Assembly (NCBI GenBank): GCA_030145845.1
Contig: JAIXHJ010000004.1
Location: forward strand, 307,235-371,234
From: Pseudomonadota bacterium
GTDB lineage: Bacteria > Pseudomonadota > Gammaproteobacteria > Pseudomonadales > Oceanobacteraceae
DNA length: 64,000 nt
Reading direction: 5' to 3'
The notes beneath the pieces are model-generated. The model was not told the DNA's origin, did not search any database, and saw only the letters and a list, made by a program, of their open reading frames with translations. Position numbers and translations under genes: made by a program. Positions 52,732 through 61,943 of the stretch are shown piece by piece (the first letter of the stretch is position 1; the number at the start of each line of letters is the position of its first letter).

Positions 52732-52756
52732 CAGAATGGCCTTTACTGACTGATAT
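52728..52756 (+). promoter_or_regulatory. Candidate anr promoter
   Basis: A perfect -35 TTGACA (52728-52733) overlaps the preceding stop codon. A 17-base spacer leads to TGATAT (52751-52756), a weak -10. The anr start is 63 bases further on. Confidence 0.45.
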
Positions 52757-52818
52757 TACCCGCACCCTCAGCCAGAACGATCACCCTGTTTATCCGGGTG
52801 TTTATCAGGATTACCGCT

Positions 52819-53586
52819 ATGAAAACAACCCAAGCTGCACACGCTCCACTGCGGGGTACTCAACCACATTGCCAGACCTGTTCTCTGAATGCACTGTGTC
52901 TGCCACTGTCCCTGAATGACTCGGATATGGAGCGCCTGGATGACATCATCCGCCGTGGCCGCCCGATCCAGAAAGGTCAGCTGCTGTTTCAGCAGGGTGA
53001 ACCCTTCCAGTCTGTGTTTGCAGTCCGTACCGGTGCCCTGAAGACCTACACCCTGGCCAGCAATGGCGAAGAACAGATCACCGGCTTCCATCTTGCCAGT
53101 GAGCTGATCGGTCTGGCCGGTTACGATAACGGTAACTACCCGCTGACCGCCAAGGCGCTGGAAACCACCACCGTGTGTGAAATCCCGCTGACCCAGCTGG
53201 AAAGCCTGGCGGATGATCTGCCGGATCTGCGTAAGCAGCTGATGCGCACCATGGGCACCGAAATCCGTCACGATCAGAATATGATGCTGCTGCTGAGTAA
53301 AAAGAACGCCGAAGAGCGTGTGGCCTCTTTCCTGCTGGATATTTCCCAGCGTTATCAGCGCCGCGGTTTCTCATCCACGCATTTCCGTCTGCCGATGTCC
53401 CGGGTCGACATCAGTAATTACCTCGGTCTGGCGGTGGAAACCATCAGCCGCGTATTTACCCGCTTCCAGAAAAACAGCCTGATCGAAACCCAGGGTAAGG
53501 AAGTGATCCTGCTGGATCCGGATACGCTGTACGAACTGGCTGGTCTCAATCAGGACGCCGAATGCGCGGCGGCTGAACAGGAATAA
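52819..53586 (+). CDS. anr: Anr/FNR oxygen-sensing transcription regulator
   Basis: A 255-residue CRP/FNR-family regulator. The N-terminal HCQTCSLNALC (Cys18, 21, 27) plus a fourth Cys in TTVCEIP (near 119) give the four ligands of the oxygen-labile 4Fe-4S cluster. A cyclic-nucleotide-like fold is followed by the helix-turn-helix with DISNYLGLAVETISRVFTRF, whose E..SR contacts TTGAT half-sites. ATG 52819 is preferred over an upstream ATG at 52798. Sits directly after the cbb3 assembly genes, which it likely activates in low oxygen. Confidence 0.92.
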   Translation: MKTTQAAHAPLRGTQPHCQTCSLNALCLPLSLNDSDMERLDDIIRRGRPIQKGQLLFQQGEPFQSVFAVRTGALKTYTLASNGEEQITGFHLASELIGLAGYDNGNYPLTAKALETTTVCEIPLTQLESLADDLPDLRKQLMRTMGTEIRHDQNMMLLLSKKNAEERVASFLLDISQRYQRRGFSSTHFRLPMSRVDISNYLGLAVETISRVFTRFQKNSLIETQGKEVILLDPDTLYELAGLNQDAECAAAEQE

Positions 53587-53730
53587 TTCCTCCGCTCTGC
53601 ACCACCAAAAGCCGGTCTCTGACCCATTGCTGTCCCACAAATTTTTATTGAAACGTTTGTGAGAAATCCCAGTCCCCTTGTCCTCATAAAGGGGACTTAC
53701 CCCTCTCGCCGGACGGGCGCAATCCTGACT

Positions 53731-53777
53731 GCCATGGATGGCGGAAATGCCTGTTTTGCAGGAGCAAAAACAGGCCC
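53731..53777 (+). repeat. Left copy of 47-bp core repeat
   Basis: Begins GCCATGGATGGCGGAAATGC and ends CAAAAACAGGCCC. It contains two hairpins with GGA in the loop. It is identical to the reverse complement of 54194-54240. Confidence 0.9.
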
Positions 53778-54193
53778 GCTTCGCGCTGTCTGGCTCGTTT
53801 ATCCTTGAAACCTTGATATTTTCTGACCGCGTGACCCACCGGCCATCCGTGGCCGGGGCCACTTGCCCGGGTCCCTGCGGGCAGGTCGGAAATATCGTCG
53901 CTTTCTGCGGCGAGCCCAGGGGCGCTGTTTTACCTCAGCCTCATTGCCTGTTTATCCGATTCACAACCAGGTTGAATGTCATGTCGTCAACCAGTATCCA
54001 GCGACAGAGTGGTATTGAAAAGCGGCGTCAAGGCTGCCACGCCTTCGCCTCTGGGTGCGCCGAAATGAATGATGATTTTTCCGGCCCGCCGGGCATGGAT
54101 GCCCGGCGAGCGCGCAGCGACAGGGATGTCGCAGGGGCGCGTGGCCAGGAAAAATCGAGAGAATGAGGGTCACGCTCCAGAAAGCGAAAAGCT

Positions 54194-54240
54194 GGGCCTG
54201 TTTTTGCTCCTGCAAAACAGGCATTTCCGCCATCCATGGC
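54194..54240 (-). repeat. Right (inverted) copy of 47-bp core repeat
   Basis: Exact reverse complement of 53731-53777. The identity over 47 bases suggests recent origin or conversion between the two arms. Confidence 0.9.
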
Positions 54241-54536
54241 GGTCAGGTATAAATGCCCGCGGGCAAGGGGATAAGTTCCCCTGCGAGGCATTGGGCGTTG
54301 CGGATGTAAACGTCGTCTACAGAAAACAGATTTCGTTAAAACTGTGGGACAGCAGTGGGTCTCTGACCGGCTTTTTGGTATGTGATATGCAACTACCCAC
54401 ACAGAAAGACCGGATTATGTCGTTTTCTGTCGGTTTATTGTTATCCCTTGGTATAAGCAGTCCGCAGACAAACTAATCTGATCTAAGCTTTCAGTATCAG
54501 CGCCATACCACTGCACTGGCGCACCAGGAGGTAAGC

Positions 54537-55037
54537 ATGGGTATCTGTGCCAAAGAACTGACCCGCTGGGTTATTGAGCCAACACTGCAGCGCATTGGCG
54601 TCAGCGCGCCGGGTGCCGCCCGCCTGCTGCTGGCAACAGCCGCGCAGGAATCCGGACTGGGCTCGCATCTGAAACCCGAAGGGCAGCGGGCATCCGGCCT
54701 GTATCAGATTCAGAGCCTGACCCACCGTCATGTGTGGGATGATTACCTGGCTCACCATGCCGAACTGGCAAGTACCGTGCGCGGTCTGGCCAGCCAGCAC
54801 GATTTTCTCAGCAACCCTCATGCAGAACTGACCACCAACCTGTCTTATGCCACCGCCATTGCCTGGCTGATTTATGCCCGTAATCCGGAGTTTTCCCTGA
54901 CGGACAATCCGCAACCGGAAGAACTGGCACAGCTGTGGAAACGCTTCTATCACCCCAAAAGCGATATCAGCGAAGAGGAATTCGTCGCCACCTGTAACCG
55001 TCTGACGGAAGACGCTGACGCTGAAGCCGCCGCCTGA
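54537..55037 (+). CDS. Lysozyme/transglycosylase-like (SLT-type) protein
   Basis: A 166-residue protein. The region LLATAAQESGLGSHL with Glu38, followed by RASGLYQIQSLTH, resembles the catalytic Glu and GLxQI signature of SLT-type lytic transglycosylases and phage lysozyme-like domains. No signal peptide is seen, so it may be cytoplasmic, phage-derived or exported by another route. It has a strong AGGAGGT ribosome-binding site. It follows the inverted-repeat element and is not linked to other phage genes. Confidence 0.65.
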   Translation: MGICAKELTRWVIEPTLQRIGVSAPGAARLLLATAAQESGLGSHLKPEGQRASGLYQIQSLTHRHVWDDYLAHHAELASTVRGLASQHDFLSNPHAELTTNLSYATAIAWLIYARNPEFSLTDNPQPEELAQLWKRFYHPKSDISEEEFVATCNRLTEDADAEAAA

Positions 55038-55177
55038 CCTCTGTCCACCCGGCCTTATCTGCAGCCCGGCTGTTTGCGCTGTCATCCCGCCCGGCGGCTG
55101 ACGGCAGCCTCTTTCTTGGTTAAAATGCGCGCCCTATTCTCAGGCCAACCGGTATTCAGGCCGGCATCAGGAATCTT

Positions 55178-56029
55178 ATGACCAACGATCCAGGCGCCCG
55201 TAAGGAGCGCACAGAATTCAACAAGCTGCAGAAACGCCTGCGCCGTAACGTCGGTAAAGCCATTGAGGATTACCGTATGATCGAAGACGGTGACAAGGTG
55301 ATGGTGTGTCTGTCCGGCGGCAAGGATTCCTACACCATGCTGGATATTCTGATGAGTCTGCAGAAGAGTGCGCCGGTGAACTTTGAACTGGTGGCGGTCA
55401 ATATGGACCAGAAGCAGCCCGGCTTCCCGGAACATATTCTGCCGCACTACCTGAGCCAGCTGGGTATCGAATACCACATCGTCGAAAAAGACACCTACAG
55501 CGTGGTGAAAGAGATCATTCCGGAAGGCAAAACCACCTGTGGTCTATGCTCCCGTCTGCGCCGTGGCACCCTGTACGGTTTCGCCGAAAGTATCGGGGCC
55601 AATAAAATCGCTCTCGGCCACCACCGTGACGATATTATCGAAACCCTGTTCCTGAACATGTTTCATGGCGGCAAACTGAAAGCCATGCCACCGAAACTGC
55701 TGAGCGACGATCAGAAACACGTCCTGATCCGCCCGCTGGCGTACTGCAAGGAAAAAGACATTGAGCACTACGCCACCGCCAAAGAATTTCCGATCATCCC
55801 CTGCAACCTGTGCGGTTCGCAGGAAAATCTGCAGCGTCAGAACATCAAGATGATGCTGGAGGAATGGGACAGAGTGCAGCCCGGCCGTTCAGAAAATATT
55901 TTTGCCGCCATCTGCAATGTGGCGCCGTCACAACTGGGTGACCGTGAGCTGTTTGACTTCGTCACCCTGCAGGATAAACAGGACAAAGGCCACCTGTTTA
56001 CCCGGCTGGACGTGGTGAATCTCGACTGA
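55178..56029 (+). CDS. ttcA: tRNA 2-thiocytidine biosynthesis protein TtcA
   Basis: A 283-residue PP-loop ATPase that thiolates C32 of certain tRNAs. The PP-loop is [13 protein letters not shown]. Conserved cysteines in [12 protein letters not shown], with further PCNLCGSQ, bind the Fe-S cluster. [20 protein letters not shown] is typical. Monocistronic and housekeeping. Confidence 0.95.
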   Translation: MTNDPGARKERTEFNKLQKRLRRNVGKAIEDYRMIEDGDKVMVCLSGGKDSYTMLDILMSLQKSAPVNFELVAVNMDQKQPGFPEHILPHYLSQLGIEYHIVEKDTYSVVKEIIPEGKTTCGLCSRLRRGTLYGFAESIGANKIALGHHRDDIIETLFLNMFHGGKLKAMPPKLLSDDQKHVLIRPLAYCKEKDIEHYATAKEFPIIPCNLCGSQENLQRQNIKMMLEEWDRVQPGRSENIFAAICNVAPSQLGDRELFDFVTLQDKQDKGHLFTRLDVVNLD

Positions 56030-56033
56030 TACC

Positions 56034-56507
56034 TCAGAGGCCGCCTTCCAGCAGGTGGGTGACCTCCAGTGTGTAATCCCCCGGTCCCTTGAGAATAAAA
56101 TCCAGCTGATAACGGCGTTCGTTACTGATGGCTTCGGCCAGCGCCGTCAGATGGCAGCTGTCGGGCTGCAGCTGCGCCTGTGGCATGGTCAGGCGCACCT
56201 GATAACGCTGCTCCAGCTCTTCCACCTGTACGGTTGAGGTCGCCTGCGTCGGAGCGCCGGCAATGCCTTTGCGGACCCACTGAATATACAGGCCATGGTG
56301 ACTGTTACGGTCGGTTCTGACCAGACGGATATAACCTTCACCGGCGGTGGACTTCCACGGGCAGACGCGGCTGACCTGATCAATCCACACCGGCAGCTTG
56401 TAAATATCCGCCAGCGGATCATCGCTCACCGTTTCTGCCTGTATCATTCCCGCTGTGGCCAGCAGCAGCCCTGCTATTGTCAGCCTGAGATTCCGGAATC
56501 TGCGCAT
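56034..56507 (-). CDS. Exported protein of unknown function
   Basis: A 157-residue protein with a signal peptide (RLTIAGLLLATAGMIQA) beginning at ATG 56507 behind a GGAGG site. The mature part has WIDQVSRVCPWKS and LPVWID, and may hold one disulfide (Cys in VCPW and SCHL). No named family is recognised. A longer upstream frame would run into the greB gene and is rejected. It converges on ttcA with four bases between. Confidence 0.75.
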   Translation of the reverse strand: MRRFRNLRLTIAGLLLATAGMIQAETVSDDPLADIYKLPVWIDQVSRVCPWKSTAGEGYIRLVRTDRNSHHGLYIQWVRKGIAGAPTQATSTVQVEELEQRYQVRLTMPQAQLQPDSCHLTALAEAISNERRYQLDFILKGPGDYTLEVTHLLEGGL

Positions 56508-56553
56508 AATGGTCCTCCCTGCTGATAAGCCTAGCAGAACGGTTGCCGGCTGC

Positions 56554-57111
56554 TCAGGGATTGTCGTCAGCGAAGACCGCCGTTCCGGAAGATGCCCGGT
56601 CCCACGCCGGCCGCTGGTAACTGACCGCCAGAATGTAATAGGTTGTTTCCCCTTTCGGCAGCAGGACGGTGACTTCATCATCCACCGGCTTGCCCATCAG
56701 GCCGCGCGCCAGTGGTGCATCAACGCTGATATAACCGCGTTTCAGGTCAATCTCGTCCTCACCGACGATGCGGTAGCGGGACACCTCGCCGTCGTCGTCT
56801 TCCAGTTCAATCCAGGCGCCGAAATACACCCGCGACGGATCCGCCGGTACACGGTCAACCACCGTCACCAGTTCCAGCCGTTTTTTCAGAAAACGCAGGC
56901 GGCTGTCAATCTGGCGCAACCGTTTCTTGCCATAGATATATTCCGCATTTTCCGAGCGGTCGCCCTGCTTGGCCGCATCAGAAACCTCCTGTGTGACCCG
57001 TGGCCGCTCCTTACGCCACAGGAAGTCGTATTCATCCTTCAGCGTCTGCTCGCCTTCCGGAGTGATCAGGTGTGCACGCCGTGGCAACGGCTTGTTGTTC
57101 TCTTCGCTCAT
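56554..57111 (-). CDS. greB: Transcription elongation factor GreB
   Basis: A 185-residue factor that rescues backtracked RNA polymerase. The N-terminal coiled coil contains GDRSENAEYIYGKKRLRQID; the acidic D/E pair at the tip (DRSENAEY) is intact. The C-terminal FKBP-like domain follows. The YGKKRLR signature separates GreB from GreA. Confidence 0.95.
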   Translation of the reverse strand: MSEENNKPLPRRAHLITPEGEQTLKDEYDFLWRKERPRVTQEVSDAAKQGDRSENAEYIYGKKRLRQIDSRLRFLKKRLELVTVVDRVPADPSRVYFGAWIELEDDDGEVSRYRIVGEDEIDLKRGYISVDAPLARGLMGKPVDDEVTVLLPKGETTYYILAVSYQRPAWDRASSGTAVFADDNP

Positions 57112-57189
57112 AGTGACCTGTGTAATTGACTGCCGTCATCTGTTCGCAACAGAAGCCTGACAGTATGACGCTTAACTCAGTTGGTGCCT

Positions 57190-57462
57190 ATGCAGATGAT
57201 TCTACGGGGCCTGAATATCGTCTCCGGCAGCCTGCTGGTGCTGCTCGGAGTCATCGTGACGCCAATGCCCATTCCGCTGGGCATCATTCTTATTGTGCTG
57301 GGCCTGTCGATGCTGGTGAGCAGCCTGCCGGCCATGCGCCGCCGCCTGCGTAACCTGCGGGCACGTTTTGCCCACACTTCGATGCATCTCAACCGCATCA
57401 AACATCACCTGCCGCGTTTCGCCCGCCGCCTGATTGAAGAGACCGACCCTGACCGGCACTGA
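57190..57462 (+). CDS. Small PGPGW-like membrane protein
   Basis: A 90-residue protein with two hydrophobic helices around VTPMPIPLGIILIVLG and a basic, arginine-rich tail (MRRRLRNLRARF). The pattern resembles the PGPGW family of putative membrane proteins. ATG 57190 is chosen over the TTG at 57181. It lies 17 bases upstream of the DNAJ-related gene and probably shares its transcript. Confidence 0.65.
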   Translation: MQMILRGLNIVSGSLLVLLGVIVTPMPIPLGIILIVLGLSMLVSSLPAMRRRLRNLRARFAHTSMHLNRIKHHLPRFARRLIEETDPDRH

Positions 57463-57479
57463 GCTGTGATTCTGCTAGA

Positions 57480-58094
57480 ATGCAGCTCATGACTTCCGCC
57501 GATCTCTCCCACGCCGGTACTGATACCGGTTTCACGCCGCTGATTGCCCTGCTGGACTGTTATCTGAGTCCGGGCCAGGCGGTGACAGAATACGAGCTTA
57601 TGCGCTGGCTGCAGGCGCCGGAACAGGGGTTCTTCCGCCCCGATGCTCTGAGTGAACCGCTGCTGCTGTTCCGCAGCCATTTTATTCTTATGCACTGCCT
57701 CTACCAGCTGCGCCGGCAATGGGCCGCAGCGGGCACTGCCGGGCTGGAGATCAGCGCCCTGAGAATCCAGCGCATTCCCTGGCAGCCGGCGCGCGCCTCT
57801 CAGCCGGCAGCGCACGACAGTCTGGCCGACTATTATCTCAACCTTGCGGAACTGGAGACAGACCGGGAAACAGTGGAAGCCCTGCTGGGCAGCTTCTGGC
57901 AACAGATGCTGCTGCCGGAAAGTCAGCCGGAAGATCTCGCCCTGCTGGAACTCTCGCCACCGGTGACAGCCGAAGAAATCAGGCTACAATACCGCCGCCT
58001 TGCCATGCGTCATCACCCTGACCGCGGCGGGGATAAACAACATTTCTGCCGCATACAGGCGGCCTTTCAACGATTAAAAACCCGGTACCCATGA
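57480..58094 (+). CDS. DNAJ-related protein with C-terminal J domain
   Basis: A 204-residue co-chaperone-like protein. The N-terminal DNAJ-related domain (about residues 15-140) is followed by a J domain with the invariant HPD (AMRHHPDRGGD, near residue 181), which stimulates DnaK-type ATPases. It overlaps the next gene by four bases. The client is unknown. Confidence 0.85.
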   Translation: MQLMTSADLSHAGTDTGFTPLIALLDCYLSPGQAVTEYELMRWLQAPEQGFFRPDALSEPLLLFRSHFILMHCLYQLRRQWAAAGTAGLEISALRIQRIPWQPARASQPAAHDSLADYYLNLAELETDRETVEALLGSFWQQMLLPESQPEDLALLELSPPVTAEEIRLQYRRLAMRHHPDRGGDKQHFCRIQAAFQRLKTRYP

Positions 58095-59131
58095 TTTTCC
58101 GACTGTTTCTGTCCCTGATTCTGATGTGCAGCGCCGGCCTGAGCCGGGCCCAGCTGGTCATCCTGCAATACCACCACGTCGACAGCACCACGCCGCCATC
58201 CACCAGCATCAGCCCGGAGGATTTCAGTCAGCACCTGCAGCTGCTGGAACAGGAAGGTATGCAGGTCGTTGATCTGAACGACGCCATACATAAAATCCGT
58301 GCCGGCGAAGCACTGCCGGAAAAGTCGGTAGCCATCACCTTTGACGATGCCTACGACTCGGTTTACCGCAATGCTTTTCCGCTGCTCAAAGCCCGCCAAT
58401 GGCCGTTTACTGTGTTTGTGAACACGGATGCCGTCGACAGACATTATCAGGGGGTGATGAACTGGGAGCAGTTACGTGAAATGCAGGATCATGGCGGCCT
58501 GATTGCCAACCACTCCGTCCATCATCCCTATCTGATCGAACAACCGGCCGGGCAGTCATTGGCTGACTGGCTGACGCAGGAAGTGGCGGCAGCGGAACAG
58601 AGAATCCACGAAGAAACCGGCCACAGCTATAAACTGCTGGCCTACCCTTACGGTGAATTCAACCTGGAAATTGCCGCCTGGCTGCAGGAGAAAGGTTATC
58701 TGGCTTTCGGCCAGCAGTCCGGTCCGGTGGGCCCCATGTCACACCCGCAGGCGCTGCCACGCTTCCCCGCCGCCGGTATTTACGCCAGCGTGAAAACCCT
58801 GAAACCGAAACTCTATACTCTGGCGTTCGCCATCCCGCCGGATCAGTTGCAGAATCCGGTGCTGGACAACGCCGTCATGCCACCATTGCAGCTGACCTTT
58901 CCCGGCGTCGATATTTATCCGTCGCAGGTGCAGTGTTTTGCCAGTGGTGAAGGCCGTATCCGTACCGGCAGCAGCAAGGAAGGCGCCCTGGTCCGGGTAA
59001 CCACCCAGGCAGAACACCCCATGCCCGGCGGCCGCAGCCGTTATAACTGCACGGCCCCCAGCAAAAGCCACCCGGGCTGGTATTACTGGTATTCGCAACT
59101 GTGGATCAACCGCAGCGTCAGTAACCGCTGA
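58091..59131 (+). CDS. Polysaccharide deacetylase-family protein
   Basis: A 346-residue exported protein (signal peptide MIFRLFLSLILMCSAGLSRA). The NodB-type domain has YHHVDS, the metal-binding SVAITFDDAYDSVY (catalytic Asp-Asp), and a second motif NHSVHHPYL with the HxxxH ligands. LLAYPYGEFN is the third motif. A C-terminal extension (about 250-346) is not recognised. Acts on acetylated glycans, possibly peptidoglycan or poly-GlcNAc. Translationally coupled to the DNAJ-related gene. Confidence 0.85.
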   Translation: MIFRLFLSLILMCSAGLSRAQLVILQYHHVDSTTPPSTSISPEDFSQHLQLLEQEGMQVVDLNDAIHKIRAGEALPEKSVAITFDDAYDSVYRNAFPLLKARQWPFTVFVNTDAVDRHYQGVMNWEQLREMQDHGGLIANHSVHHPYLIEQPAGQSLADWLTQEVAAAEQRIHEETGHSYKLLAYPYGEFNLEIAAWLQEKGYLAFGQQSGPVGPMSHPQALPRFPAAGIYASVKTLKPKLYTLAFAIPPDQLQNPVLDNAVMPPLQLTFPGVDIYPSQVQCFASGEGRIRTGSSKEGALVRVTTQAEHPMPGGRSRYNCTAPSKSHPGWYYWYSQLWINRSVSNR

Positions 59132-59150
59132 ACCGCCGCACAGAGCCGGC

Positions 59151-59852
59151 TCAGAGCAGGCGGGAAAAGGCCAGCAACTGCTGTTCCCGCTGCCGCCAGT
59201 CGGGCAGGCAATCGGACATCAGCTGCTTAAAGCCGGCGCCGTGGTCAAAATGGCGCAGATGACAGAGCTCGTGCACGACCACCAGCTCCAGCAGGGATTC
59301 CGGCAGCTGCATCAGCGCCAGGTTGAGATTGATATAGCCGCGCTGTGACAGGCTGCCCCAGCGGGTACGCATCTTCTTCACCCGCAGCACCGGACGCTGC
59401 GCGGCGTATTGCGAAAATTTCGGCCACCAGCGCTCAATCATGCGCGGATAATCCACCCGTGCATTGCTGCGCAGCCAGTTATCCAGCGCCTTTTCCGTCT
59501 GTGCGGCATCCCAGTGCTGTGGCACCCAGACCACCTGATCGGTGATCAGGAATTCATCCAACGCACTGATTTCAATCGTCAGTTCGCGCCCGCGGATCAG
59601 TACCGACTGCTGCTTTTTCTGCTGCCGCTGCAGGAATTCACGCCGTCGCTGCAACAGCCAGTGCTCGTGCTTACGCACAAACGCCAGCACTTCGCTCCTG
59701 GCTGCCCCCAGCGGAATACGCAGATCCACATCACCGGCAGCGGTCAGCTGCAGGCGCATACTTTTCCGGCGCATGGCCGACAGATTGATGGCAACCTCTT
59801 CATCGCCCAAAGTCAGCATGAATTGTTGCCGGTAAGATTTTCGCGCGCTCAT
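59151..59852 (-). CDS. YgjP-like M48-type metal-dependent hydrolase
   Basis: A 233-residue cytoplasmic protein of the YgjP/DUF45 metallopeptidase group. The zinc site is VVHELCHLRHFDHG (HExxH plus His). The region TRWGSLSQRGYINLNLAL is a family hallmark. ATG 59852 is chosen because homology begins close after. It converges on the polysaccharide deacetylase gene. Substrate unknown. Confidence 0.85.
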   Translation of the reverse strand: MSARKSYRQQFMLTLGDEEVAINLSAMRRKSMRLQLTAAGDVDLRIPLGAARSEVLAFVRKHEHWLLQRRREFLQRQQKKQQSVLIRGRELTIEISALDEFLITDQVVWVPQHWDAAQTEKALDNWLRSNARVDYPRMIERWWPKFSQYAAQRPVLRVKKMRTRWGSLSQRGYINLNLALMQLPESLLELVVVHELCHLRHFDHGAGFKQLMSDCLPDWRQREQQLLAFSRLL

Positions 59853-59889
59853 AAGCCTGTTAGGATTGGCACAAATTCTGGAGACCCCT

Positions 59890-60465
59890 ATGTCAGACCT
59901 CAATAGTATCCCATCCCTGTCCGAAGACGAACTGGAAACCCTGGGTGTGCTGCTGGAAGACGAAGCCGAACGTCAGGACAGCTTCGATTTCTTTGCCATG
60001 CACGGCCTGTTAACTGCCCTGATTGCCGGCCCGGTGGATTTCGACATCAGTCAGATCTGGGACAGTGCGTTTGATGAAAAACTGGGATTCAGCGCCAGCG
60101 AGAAAGAACAGCTGCAACAGCTGCTGCTGAAACTGGCCAAAGAAATTCAGGCCTGGCTGGATTCCGGTCAGGACTTCCCGGTGCCGGCGGAGCTGACCCT
60201 GATTGATGAAGAAGACGAGCCGCCACTGGAAAGCTGGGCCATGGGTTTTATGACCGGTGTCCTGCTGCAGGAAGATCAGTGGTACGCGCGCGATGAAGAA
60301 ACCGTCGCTCAGCACCTGTTCCCGGTGATGTATGCTTCCGGCCTGTTTATGGATGAACCGGAAATGGCAGATATTGACGAAGACGTGGATCTGTCTAATC
60401 AGGTCTGCGGTAACATCCCCGGTGCGGTGATTGAACTGTACCTGTTCCTGCACGCGGAAAAATAA
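59890..60465 (+). CDS. UPF0149 (YecA/YgfB-like) family protein
   Basis: A 191-residue acidic protein. MHGLLTALIAGP near residue 37 and SWAMGFMTGVLLQEDQW are the typical UPF0149 stretches. It lacks the SEC-C metal-binding tail of YecA and is closer to YgfB-like proteins. Function is not established. Followed by a strong terminator. Confidence 0.85.
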   Translation: MSDLNSIPSLSEDELETLGVLLEDEAERQDSFDFFAMHGLLTALIAGPVDFDISQIWDSAFDEKLGFSASEKEQLQQLLLKLAKEIQAWLDSGQDFPVPAELTLIDEEDEPPLESWAMGFMTGVLLQEDQWYARDEETVAQHLFPVMYASGLFMDEPEMADIDEDVDLSNQVCGNIPGAVIELYLFLHAEK

Positions 60466-60478
60466 GCCTTCCACGCAT

Positions 60479-60507
60479 AAAAAATCCCGGCCTGGCCGGG
60501 ATTTTTT
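60479..60507. terminator. Bidirectional terminator
   Basis: AATCCCGGCC and GGCCGGGATT form a 10-bp stem with a one-base centre flanked by A-run and T-run on both strands. It serves the UPF0149 gene and the convergent PstS-like/OmpA gene. Confidence 0.9.
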
Positions 60508-60524
60508 ATGCGTGTTGCCAGCGT

Positions 60525-61889
60525 TCAGGACGCCGACGACAGATTCTTTACCCATACTTCAACGCGACGGTTTTTCACCCTGCCATCATTACCGGTAACC
60601 GACGCGACCGGCAGATCATCACCGAAGCCAACCGACGCCTGCGGATAAATACCATACCGTACCAGCTCACGACGTACCGCCATGGCGCGCAGTTTGGATA
60701 ACAGCTGCGAGCGCTTTTCTGTCTTTTTCGGGTCACCAAAACCAACCAGTACCAGTTCAGAATCTTTGTGCTCGTTAATATAGGAAACCAGACGTTCCAG
60801 GTCTTTCAGCGCCTTGTTGTCCAGTTTTGCACTGCCCTGCTGGAAGCGGAAGTTAATGGTCAGGCGCTGTGCATCCCGGGTAATGTCACGGAAATCCTGC
60901 GGCAGCTCCTCATAAAATTCCGGAATCACCGCCTTCACTTCCTGTGAAATAAAACCGGTATCGGCAACAATTTTCTGCCCCGCATCATCCACAACAAAAC
61001 GGATAAACTCACTGACATACGGGTTAGCCGGCTCATCATCGGTATACATAAACAGACGGCGTGACAACGCATAATCTTCGGTTGCCACCGTCAGTTTATT
61101 CGGCGACAGGGATTTGGCATTGCCGTCAGACACTGACAGCAGCTTGGCCAGACGCACAGAAGACAGGCCGACAAAACCAATACCTGCCGGATCCGAACTG
61201 ACGTTGTCCGATAATTCAGCATTGGATTCATAACGCTTTGCCGTCGCCGTCAGCGGACGTTTGCCCAGCACCATGCCTTTGAAACTGTCCCAGGTACCGG
61301 ATTTGTCATCCCGTGCGTAAACGTGGATCGGTCCTGATTTACCGCCCAGCTCAGACCAGTCGGTGTATTTACCGGAAAAAATACCGGCGATGGCATCAAC
61401 ATTCAGCTCGTTCAGCGGATTCTGCGGGTGCACAATGATGGCCAGGCCATCAATACCAACAATATGTTCACTGGCCGGGCTGTAGAGATCCGTCATCTCC
61501 CGCAGCAGATCAGCTTCTTTCTGCTTCGCCGGACGCGATGCCGCAGCAATGTCCGCCTCACCGCTCACCAGCCCCTTAAAGCCGGTACCCGAACCGTGCG
61601 CTGCCACCAGCACACTGACCAGACTGTTGGTTGCCGGCACCAGTCCGGTAATCAGCATTTCGTTTTCATGCTCCGCCGCCTGCATGCGCACATCCTCAGC
61701 CCCCTTGGCCTGCAGCCAGGCACGGATCAGATTGGGCGCCAGTTCAGCACCGATGGTATTGGAGCCATGAATCGTCAGCAGACGCACATCCCCGGCCGGC
61801 AGGGTCGTGGCGAAAGGTTCCGGCGCAGCCGCCGCCAGAGCAGAAAACAGAAAAGCGCTTATACAGATAAACGTGCGGAAAAAAGTCAT
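60525..61889 (-). CDS. PstS-like substrate-binding domain fused to OmpA-like domain
   Basis: A 454-residue exported protein (signal peptide ending SALAAAAP). The periplasmic binding domain (about residues 30-320) has IHGSNTIGAEL, GSGTGFKGLVSGEADIA and DDKSGTWDSFKGM, typical of phosphate-binding PstS-like proteins. The C-terminal OmpA-like peptidoglycan-binding domain (about 345-450) ends NRRVEVWV. A Pho box lies upstream. The design suggests a phosphate-binding protein tethered to the cell wall. ATG 61889 is taken as start; ATG 61907 is possible. Confidence 0.85.
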   Translation of the reverse strand: MTFFRTFICISAFLFSALAAAAPEPFATTLPAGDVRLLTIHGSNTIGAELAPNLIRAWLQAKGAEDVRMQAAEHENEMLITGLVPATNSLVSVLVAAHGSGTGFKGLVSGEADIAAASRPAKQKEADLLREMTDLYSPASEHIVGIDGLAIIVHPQNPLNELNVDAIAGIFSGKYTDWSELGGKSGPIHVYARDDKSGTWDSFKGMVLGKRPLTATAKRYESNAELSDNVSSDPAGIGFVGLSSVRLAKLLSVSDGNAKSLSPNKLTVATEDYALSRRLFMYTDDEPANPYVSEFIRFVVDDAGQKIVADTGFISQEVKAVIPEFYEELPQDFRDITRDAQRLTINFRFQQGSAKLDNKALKDLERLVSYINEHKDSELVLVGFGDPKKTEKRSQLLSKLRAMAVRRELVRYGIYPQASVGFGDDLPVASVTGNDGRVKNRRVEVWVKNLSSAS

Positions 61890-61943
61890 CAGAGTACTGC
61901 ATCCCATCCCTATTGAAATCGGGCCGCACTTTATGACGCTTTT

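Larger units (their letters stand above)
53602..54378. repeat. Long imperfect inverted-repeat element with GGA-loop hairpins
   Basis: This 950-base gap between anr and the next gene holds no credible gene. Its ends are inverted copies of one another (53605-53639 and 54341-54376, sharing GACCCA[T/C]TGCTGTCCCACA). A 47-bp identical core is inverted at 53731-53777 and 54194-54240. Hairpins with GGA in the loop include GCCATGGATGGC (53731), one with loop GCAGGAGC (53749-53775), GGCCACGGATGGCC (minus strand, 53841-53854), a stem with loop ATGGAT at 54087-54108, and GCGACAGGGATGTCGC (54117-54132). It looks like a MITE-like or BIME-like element; GGA-loop stems also fit CsrA/RsmA sites. Confidence 0.7.

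Noticed and set aside
53738..54476. Several short frames inside the inverted-repeat element, two with the same N-terminal MAEMPVLQEQKQA
   Set aside because: The shared peptide comes from the inverted core repeat itself, the frames overlap hairpins, and no domain or good ribosome-binding site is seen.
56508..56681. N-terminal extension of the exported protein gene into greB
   Set aside because: The extension overlaps greB, whereas ATG 56507 has a strong ribosome-binding site and begins a signal peptide.
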